Shown here: piece after piece, positions 58,072 to 64,000 of the stretch | How the letters are laid out: each line of letters starts with the position of its first letter | Position numbering within the stretch: the stretch's first letter is position 1 | Assembly: GCF_017310015.1 (NCBI RefSeq) | Contig: NZ_CP022297.1 | Location: 620,001-684,000 of the forward strand | DNA from: Marinobacterium iners | GTDB lineage: Bacteria; Pseudomonadota; Gammaproteobacteria; Pseudomonadales; Balneatricaceae | Direction: 5' to 3' | DNA: 64,000 nucleotides | Translations under genes and position numbers: made by a program | Notes under the pieces: model-generated | Told to the model about the DNA's origin: nothing | What the model saw: only the letters and a program-made list of their open reading frames with translations | Database searches by the model: none

Positions 58072-59544
58072 ATGGGTGAGGAGATCCTGATTAACTTCAC
58101 GCCAATGGAAACGCGCGTGGCAGTGATCGAAAACGGTATGCCCCAGGAAATCTACGTGGAGCGTGCCAAGCGGCGTGGTATCGTCGGTAATATCTATATG
58201 GGCAAGGTTGCCCGCGTGTTGCCCGGCATGCAGGCGGCGTTTATCGATATCGGTCTTGAGCGTGCCGCGTTTATTCATGTAGATGAAGTGGTGGATCAGA
58301 GCCTGCCGGCTGAACAGCGTAATTCGACCCCCATCTCGCAGGTGCTGCGTGAAGGGCAGGGGTTGCTGGTACAGGTGACCAAGGACCCAATCGGGACCAA
58401 GGGTGCGCGTCTGACCACTCATATCTCGATTCCGTCGCGCTATCTGGTCTTGATGCCTGGCAGTACTCACATCGGAATTTCGCAACGCATAGAAGATCCG
58501 CAGGAGCGAGAGCGTCTGCGCAACCAGATGCAAGGGTTGATGCAGACAGAGGCAACCACCACCCCGGAGTGGGGTGTGATCCTGCGTACTGTGGCAGAAG
58601 GTGTGACTGAGGTTGAACTGGAAAGTGATCTGCAGTTCCTGCGCCGCCTGTGGGAATCCATTCGATACAAAATCAAGCAGGTCAAGCCGCCTGCCATCGT
58701 GTATGAGGATCTACCACTGAATATGCGTGCCTTGCGAGACATGGCACATGCCGGTGTTGAACGGATCCGAATCGACTCACGCGAAACCTTTCAGCGTGCA
58801 CAGGAATTCGTTCAGGCACTCGTACCCGAAATCGAGGAAAAGCTGGAGTATTACCCTGGCGAGCGTCCCATTTTCGATATGTTCAATGTCGAAGAAGAGA
58901 TGCAGAAGGCGCTGGGGCGCAAGGTCGAACTCAAGTCCGGTGGTTATCTGATTTTTGATCAGACCGAGGCGATGACAACGGTAGATGTGAACACGGGCGC
59001 ATTTGTGGGCCATCGCAACCTCGAAGAAACCATCTTCAAAACCAATCTTGAAGCGGCCACAGCCATAGGTCGTCAGTTACGCCTGCGTAACCTGGGCGGC
59101 ATTATCATCATCGACTTTATCGATATGGAAGATCCCGACCACCAACGCCAGGTATTGCGCACCCTTGAGCGTGTGTTGGAGAAGGATCACGCCAAATGCA
59201 AGGTGACCGGTGTGTCAGAGCTGGGTCTGGTTGAGATGACCCGCAAGCGCACGCGTGAAAGCTTGGAGCAGGTGCTGTGTGAGCCCTGCAGTCACTGTCA
59301 GGGGCGGGGTTCACTGAAAACGCCAGAGACGGTGTGCTACGAAATTTTCCGTGAAATCCTGCGCCAGCATCGGGCGTATGACACCGAGACCTATTTGGTA
59401 CTGGCAGCACAGTCGGTGGTGGATCACCTGCTGGATGAGGTGTCTGACCATGTGGCAGAGCTGGAGGCCTTTATCGGCAAGACGGTACGGTTCCAGGTTG
59501 AGCCGATGTATACCCCGGAACAGTTTGATGTTGTACTGCGCTGA
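58072..59544 (+). CDS. rng: Ribonuclease G
   Basis: 490-residue endoribonuclease that trims 5' ends of 16S rRNA and some mRNAs. S1 domain (GNIYMGKVARVLPGMQAAFI, residues about 40-60), RNase H-like and 5'-sensor regions, catalytic DNase I-like part with MTTVDVNTGAFVG and IIIIDFIDM (metal Asp), and a zinc-link C-x-x-C (EPCSHCQGRG). No long C-terminal degradosome scaffold, so RNase G rather than RNase E. Follows maf by 34 bp. Confidence 0.97.
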   Translation: MGEEILINFTPMETRVAVIENGMPQEIYVERAKRRGIVGNIYMGKVARVLPGMQAAFIDIGLERAAFIHVDEVVDQSLPAEQRNSTPISQVLREGQGLLVQVTKDPIGTKGARLTTHISIPSRYLVLMPGSTHIGISQRIEDPQERERLRNQMQGLMQTEATTTPEWGVILRTVAEGVTEVELESDLQFLRRLWESIRYKIKQVKPPAIVYEDLPLNMRALRDMAHAGVERIRIDSRETFQRAQEFVQALVPEIEEKLEYYPGERPIFDMFNVEEEMQKALGRKVELKSGGYLIFDQTEAMTTVDVNTGAFVGHRNLEETIFKTNLEAATAIGRQLRLRNLGGIIIIDFIDMEDPDHQRQVLRTLERVLEKDHAKCKVTGVSELGLVEMTRKRTRESLEQVLCEPCSHCQGRGSLKTPETVCYEIFREILRQHRAYDTETYLVLAAQSVVDHLLDEVSDHVAELEAFIGKTVRFQVEPMYTPEQFDVVLR

Positions 59545-59556
59545 TACGGAGCGTCG

Positions 59557-62500
59557 ATGCGTCGTCATTTGAGTCGTGCCTGGTGGTTTTTTTTGCTGCT
59601 ATTGCTGTTGTTGGCATTGCTGCTGACGGCTGCGAGGCTGGCGCTGGAGTCTGCGGATCGCTTTCGTCCGCAGGCTGAACGCTGGCTCAGTGAAGTACTG
59701 GCGCTTCCGGTACAGCTTGGCAGTATGCAGGGCAGTTGGCGCTATGCCTATCCGGTAATGGAGGTTCAGGGTATTTCGGCAAGCACTTCTGCCGATGATC
59801 CCGGTGCTGGCGGCAGGCTGCAGATTGACAGGCTTGAAGTTGAGCTGGATCTGCTTGCTTCCTTGCTGGAGGGAATGCCGATCTTTCAACGCTTTGAAGT
59901 TGAGGGTGTAGATCTGCGCTGGCACCAGCGCGAAGGGCATTGGCTGCATCGTCCGGGTGCTGCGCCCGGCAGGCAAGATCAGGGGGTGTCGCCATCCGCC
60001 TGGGAACAGCTGGTTGGTTTGCTGGTCCGTCAGCCCTATGCAGTCATTCGGGATGTCCACATTACTCTGATACCGGAGCAGGGGGGGCCGCTTGTTATTA
60101 CTCCGGCTGATCTGGAGCTGGAGAACGCCCCTCAGGAACATCGCCTGAGTGGCCTGTTCCGTATGCCGGAACTGGGCGCCGATGCGGGCGTGCATTTTGC
60201 GATTGAAACCGATCTGGCAACTTCGGACCCACTCAAGGCCCGCTACCGTTTTTATCTACAGGTCGAGGATCTGGGGCCGGAGCTGTTTCAAATGCTTGAG
60301 CTTGAGCCTGAGCTGGCAGCGCTGGATCTGGACCTGGAGCTTTGGGTCGATGTTCGTAATCAGCAATTGCAAAGTCTGCAGGCTGAAGTTGGCTTTGAAC
60401 AGCTGCAGTTAACTGATCCTGCTCTATCTCAACCTCAGGCGGGGCGCTTTACAGCGGCGTTGCTACAGAATGATCAGGGATATCAGCTTCAGTTACAGCC
60501 GATTACCCTGGTGCATGAACAGGCGCAGTTAACCTTGCCCCTGCTGGTAGCTGATTTTGGCTGGCAAGAGCGGCAACTTGATTTCAGGCACGCCTTCATA
60601 TCGGAGCTGGACCTTGCAGCAACCGAAGCCTGGCTTGGTATTGCAGATGGTATTGCCCCAAATTTTGTCAAGCTGCTGCAGCAGTTGAAGCCTCGCGGCG
60701 TGTTGCGACAGTTGAGGCTCAAGAAACCCGTTGATGGTAACTGGAGTGATCTGACCCTGAGCGCAGAGCTTGACGAGGTTGGGGTCAATGGCTGGCACGG
60801 TGCTCCGGCACTGGAGGGTGTCAGTGGGGAGCTGCTTGCCAACCTCGATGCTGGCTTGATCCGGCTTGATAGCCAGACCTTTGAGATGCACTTCCCTGAG
60901 CTTTATCCACAGGGCTGGAGCTATGAGCAAGCCAGTGGTGAAATCCGCTGGCAGAGGGATGAGGCTGGCATCAGGGTCAGCGGCGAACAACTGCAGCTGC
61001 ATAATCAGCAGACCAATGCAGCGGGGCGTTTCAGTATTGATCTGCCCTTTGATCCTGAACAGCAGGCTGATCTGATCCTGATGATCGGGATGACAGACAG
61101 TGACGGCAGTCAGGCACCACTCTATACCCCTGAAAAAGAGGTAGGCTCGGGCCTGTACAGCTGGCTTGAACGCGCGGTCAAGGCTGGGCGGTTGCGTCAG
61201 GCAGGCATGTTACTCAGAACCGGTACTCGATCTCTTGGCAAGAGCTCGACCCCTGTGGTCCAGCTGTTTTTTGATATCGAGGATGCACGGCTGGATTATC
61301 AGCCGGGCTGGCCAGCCATTGAGCAGGGTGATCTGTTTGTACTTGTAAAGGATCAGGGGCTGGCGATCAATATCAACCGGGCTACACTTCTCGACAGCGA
61401 TATCTCCTCTGGCTGGGCTTACCTGCCGCCGGGCAGTCGACAGTTGGAGATTGAAACTCTGCTGGATGGTCCGGCCAGTGATATCGATAAGGTACTCAAA
61501 ACCACTCCACTGGCCAGTCTGGTGGGGCAAGAGCTGCAGCGATGGCAGCTGGAAGGGCAAGCAGACACCCGTCTGGGACTGAGCATTCCGCTTGTTGAAG
61601 ATCAACCACCCGATGTACGTGTTGCCGTGGATCTCCACAAGGGGCGTTTTGGTTCACAGGCTCTCGGGCTTGAGCTGGATAATGTCGAAGGACACTTCAC
61701 GTATGCCAATGCCCGTGGCTTCAGTGCCCGAGATATCCAAGCGCAGGCATGGGGAGGCCCGGTCAGCGCCAGCGTGACTACCGAGCGTGATAGAGTGAGC
61801 GTCAGTCTGCAGGGGCAGACTGACCTGAAGGCCCTGAACCGCTGGTTGGAACAGCCACTTCTGGATATGGTGACGGGTGCGACCCACTGGCAGGGTGAAC
61901 TGCTGCTCTGTGCTGATACCACGTGTCCGAGCCTTGAACTGAGAAGTAATCTGATTGGAGTGGAGTTGCCGTTGCCCGGTGTCCTGTTCAAGCCGGCAGA
62001 GGTCGCAGCACCCCTGAATCTGAAACTGAATTTGAGTACGCCGGTTCAGATACAGGAAGTTGAGTTGGAACTTGCGCGCGTCGGTACAACGGCCGAAACC
62101 ATTAAACTCCGCGGCGCAAACGAGGCTTCCGGGCTTGCGGTTGAAATCAGAGGTGCTGACCTGCAGGGTAAGGTGTTACTGCCGCATGCGGATGAGCCAC
62201 TGAAGATCCATCTTGAGCGGTTGCAGCTGAATGCACTGATGCAGGATGAAGTACCCGAGACCGAAGCCGCGGTGGAAAGGGACGATTTTTATCCACAGTT
62301 GTTGGGGCGTACGCGCCTGCCTGCAGCCGATGTCAGGGTAGATTCACTCTGGTTGGGTGAAAAGGTACTGGGTGACTGGCGTTTCAGTCTGCGTCCGGAT
62401 GAGCGAGGTACCCGCATATCTTCACTGGAGGCCTACCTGGATCAACTCATATTGCGAGGTGAGGCACATTGGAGCCAGCAGGCTGAACAGCAAACTGAGC

Positions 62501-63132
62501 TGACGCTAAGGCTGGTGGGGGATGATATCGGCGCGCTGCTTGAGCGCTGGCACTATGGTCGTGTACTTGAAACAAGCCAGGTGGAATCATTGTTGCAGCT
62601 CAACTGGAAAGGTGCACCCTGGGACGTAAAACTGGATCGCCTGAATGGCGAGCTGCAGTTCTCGACCCGAGAGGGGCGTCTGATAGAAACGGCTGAAAGC
62701 ACCAATCTGCTGCGGGTTTTCGGGATACTGAACTTCAACTCACTGGCGCGTCGACTTCGACTCGATTTCAGCGATCTGTTGAAGAAAGGGGTCAGCTTTG
62801 ATCGCCTGGATGGACATTACCGGCTACAGCAGGGGGTTGCTGCCACCGTTGAGCCTCTGGTCATGGCGGGTCCGTCTGCCAATATGAGTGTTCAGGGGCA
62901 GGTGAATCTGGCCGAAGGTACTCTGGACAAGGAGGTCGAGGTGGCCTTGCCAATCAGCAGTAATGTGCCGTTGGCAGCAGTATTGCTTGGAGCGCCCCAA
63001 GTAGCCGGTGCTGTATTCGTGATCGACAAATTGATTGGCGATCGGCTGGAGCGCTTCTCGACACTGCGCTATCGACTCAGTGGTAGCTGGGAAAATCCGG
63101 AGCTCGAGCTATTGACTGGCTCCGGTGACTGA
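59557..63132 (+). CDS. yhdP: YhdP-family AsmA-like protein
   Basis: 1191 residues. One N-terminal membrane helix (WWFFLLLLLLLALLLTAARL, about 10-29) and a long periplasmic body rich in beta strands (repeating beta-groove), ending with the AsmA-like C-terminal (NFNSLARRLRLDFSDLLKKG ... VAGAVFVIDKLIGDRLERF). In E. coli YhdP, with TamB and YdbH, carries phospholipids to the outer membrane. It is 12 bp after rng. The usual following gene (nit/tldD) is absent; darP on the other strand comes next. Confidence 0.93.
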   Translation: MRRHLSRAWWFFLLLLLLLALLLTAARLALESADRFRPQAERWLSEVLALPVQLGSMQGSWRYAYPVMEVQGISASTSADDPGAGGRLQIDRLEVELDLLASLLEGMPIFQRFEVEGVDLRWHQREGHWLHRPGAAPGRQDQGVSPSAWEQLVGLLVRQPYAVIRDVHITLIPEQGGPLVITPADLELENAPQEHRLSGLFRMPELGADAGVHFAIETDLATSDPLKARYRFYLQVEDLGPELFQMLELEPELAALDLDLELWVDVRNQQLQSLQAEVGFEQLQLTDPALSQPQAGRFTAALLQNDQGYQLQLQPITLVHEQAQLTLPLLVADFGWQERQLDFRHAFISELDLAATEAWLGIADGIAPNFVKLLQQLKPRGVLRQLRLKKPVDGNWSDLTLSAELDEVGVNGWHGAPALEGVSGELLANLDAGLIRLDSQTFEMHFPELYPQGWSYEQASGEIRWQRDEAGIRVSGEQLQLHNQQTNAAGRFSIDLPFDPEQQADLILMIGMTDSDGSQAPLYTPEKEVGSGLYSWLERAVKAGRLRQAGMLLRTGTRSLGKSSTPVVQLFFDIEDARLDYQPGWPAIEQGDLFVLVKDQGLAININRATLLDSDISSGWAYLPPGSRQLEIETLLDGPASDIDKVLKTTPLASLVGQELQRWQLEGQADTRLGLSIPLVEDQPPDVRVAVDLHKGRFGSQALGLELDNVEGHFTYANARGFSARDIQAQAWGGPVSASVTTERDRVSVSLQGQTDLKALNRWLEQPLLDMVTGATHWQGELLLCADTTCPSLELRSNLIGVELPLPGVLFKPAEVAAPLNLKLNLSTPVQIQEVELELARVGTTAETIKLRGANEASGLAVEIRGADLQGKVLLPHADEPLKIHLERLQLNALMQDEVPETEAAVERDDFYPQLLGRTRLPAADVRVDSLWLGEKVLGDWRFSLRPDERGTRISSLEAYLDQLILRGEAHWSQQAEQQTELTLRLVGDDIGALLERWHYGRVLETSQVESLLQLNWKGAPWDVKLDRLNGELQFSTREGRLIETAESTNLLRVFGILNFNSLARRLRLDFSDLLKKGVSFDRLDGHYRLQQGVAATVEPLVMAGPSANMSVQGQVNLAEGTLDKEVEVALPISSNVPLAAVLLGAPQVAGAVFVIDKLIGDRLERFSTLRYRLSGSWENPELELLTGSGD

Positions 63133-63137
63133 GTCTG

Positions 63138-63668
63138 TCAGACTTCGTTTAGCTCGCGAATATACTTGAACAGTTTGCGTGCATTCACGGGAGGCTTCTC
63201 CAGCTGGCGTTCGCGCTTGGCATTGCGTACCAGCTGGCGCAAGTGTTGAATATCCGCTCCCGGGTGGGCGGCGATAAAACTTTGCAGTGTTTCGTTGTCT
63301 TCGCTGATCAAGCGTTCACGCCAGCGCTCCAGCTCATGAAACAGCTGGTTGTGGGCTGCCGTAGCGGAGTCGAAGCGGTCAACCACTTCGCGGATTGCGT
63401 CCGCATCCGCTGTACGCATCAGTTTGCCAATGAATTGCAGGTGGCGTCGCTTGGCGCCATTGGCCTTTATGCGACTGTATTCATCCAGTGCGGCACGCAG
63501 GCGGTCATCAATCGGCAGTTTCTCTCGCTGGTCCGGGCGCAGTTCAGTCATCCGCTGACCCAAATTCTGCAGCTCATCTGCATCACGCTTGAGCTGGGAC
63601 TTGCTTGGCGGCAGCTGTTCTTCGTCATCATGCTGCAGGTGGTCAAAATCGCTCATAACAGTTTCCAT
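63138..63668 (-). CDS. darP: Ribosome-associated protein DarP (YjgA, DUF615)
   Basis: 176 residues, highly charged and helical: PPSKSQLKRDADELQNLGQR near residue 20, RLRAALDEYSRIKANGAKRR and LRQLVRNAKRERQ. Late 50S assembly factor family. The ATG at 63668 overlaps the mgtE stop (TGATG); a second ATG four codons on is possible. Convergent with yhdP. Confidence 0.93.
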   Translation of the reverse strand: METVMSDFDHLQHDDEEQLPPSKSQLKRDADELQNLGQRMTELRPDQREKLPIDDRLRAALDEYSRIKANGAKRRHLQFIGKLMRTADADAIREVVDRFDSATAAHNQLFHELERWRERLISEDNETLQSFIAAHPGADIQHLRQLVRNAKRERQLEKPPVNARKLFKYIRELNEV

Positions 63669-64000
63669 CAGGCAAAAAACAGGGTCGCCAGTCCCAGAAA
63701 GGCGAAAAAGCCCACCACGTCAGTGATGGTTGTCAGCAGGACGCCTCCGGCCAGTGCAGGGTCTATACCCATTGATTTCAATATCGTTGGCAGCAGGGTG
63801 CCGGCCATGGCGCCGGCAATCAAGTTGATTACCAATGCCATGGCGATCACGATACCAACCGTCATGTCCTGAAACCAGAGTACAGCCACTACGGCAACGA
63901 CCAATGCCCAAAGCATCCCGTTCAACAGCCCTACCACCAGCTCTCGGTTGAACAGCCAGCCGATATTGGAGCGCTCGATATGCCCCAGGGCCTGACCGCG
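63668..64000 (-). CDS. mgtE: Magnesium transporter MgtE (C-terminal part)
   Basis: The last 110 residues of the membrane domain: ERSNIGWLFNRELVVGLLNG, then helices LWALVVAVVAVLWF, IVIAMALVINLIAGAMAGTLLPTIL and the conserved GIDPALAGGVLLTTITDVVGFFAFLGLATLF with the Asp residues lining the pore. The frame is open to the window edge, so the CBS and N domains lie outside. Confidence 0.93.
   Translation of the reverse strand, partial: RGQALGHIERSNIGWLFNRELVVGLLNGMLWALVVAVVAVLWFQDMTVGIVIAMALVINLIAGAMAGTLLPTILKSMGIDPALAGGVLLTTITDVVGFFAFLGLATLFFA

Overview
The window looks like chromosome from a gamma-proteobacterium of the Oceanospirillales/Pseudomonadales type (Marinobacterium- or Nitrincola-like; this is inferred from gene content and order, not from a search). 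Supporting signs are a Pil-Chp type IV pilus chemotaxis cluster, the rpsU-dnaG-rpoD macromolecular synthesis operon, an AmgK-MurU peptidoglycan recycling pair divergent from lptD-surA-pdxA-rsmA-apaG, a gatCAB operon, mreBCD-maf-rng-yhdP, and motAB with a PilZ gene. Base composition is moderate to high GC. All but one of the protein families named in the core regions are recognised from their motifs.

Layout. 1-6229 (minus): pilG, pilH, pilI, pilJ and the start of chpA (cut by the window edge). 6230-6766: non-coding, with a possibly structured RNA. 6767-11522 (minus): a CAU tRNA (probably Ile2), rpoD, dnaG, yqeY, rpsU. 11706-17321: tsaD, plsY, folB, folK, a pteridine reductase, cca, a GlpE-like rhodanese and apaH. 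17464-18105: TorF-like outer-membrane protein. 18461-36649 is the plastic part: an IS66 element (18642-21110, 8-bp target duplication) inside a small reading frame; a PAS-PAS-GGDEF-EAL protein; an MFS transporter; a DUF2325 gene split by an IS1634-family element (25456-27365, 6-bp target duplication); a truncated HugZ-like gene; a second IS66 element (28142-30652) without target duplication; a truncated HNH gene; and an integrase-bearing island remnant that abuts the initiator tRNA gene. 36650-64000 returns to core genes: tRNA-fMet, PilZ protein, motB, motA, DUF72, apaG, rsmA, pdxA, surA, lptD, amgK, murU, djlA-like, DUF3530, rpe, gph, gatB, gatA, gatC, mreB, mreC, mreD, maf, rng, yhdP, darP and the end of mgtE.

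How the genes work together. The pil-chp genes form the signalling pathway that controls twitching pili. The rpsU operon couples translation, replication priming and sigma-70 supply. lptD and surA serve outer-membrane assembly, amgK-murU recycle cell-wall sugars, and mreBCD sets rod shape. The GGDEF-EAL protein and the PilZ protein beside motAB are two possible c-di-GMP nodes.

Main points for follow-up: (i) two genes whose frames are restored exactly when an IS and one target copy are removed; (ii) an IS66 copy lacking target duplication between two 5'-truncated genes, which looks like the junction of a deletion that removed one end of the tRNA-fMet island; (iii) two IS66 copies that differ by an in-frame 42-bp coiled-coil segment; (iv) mreC with no conventional start codon but an ideally placed AUU; (v) a structured intergenic RNA candidate with a glycine-riboswitch-like core and no gene to control; (vi) island cargo of unknown function. 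No CRISPR array and no complete known defence system were seen.
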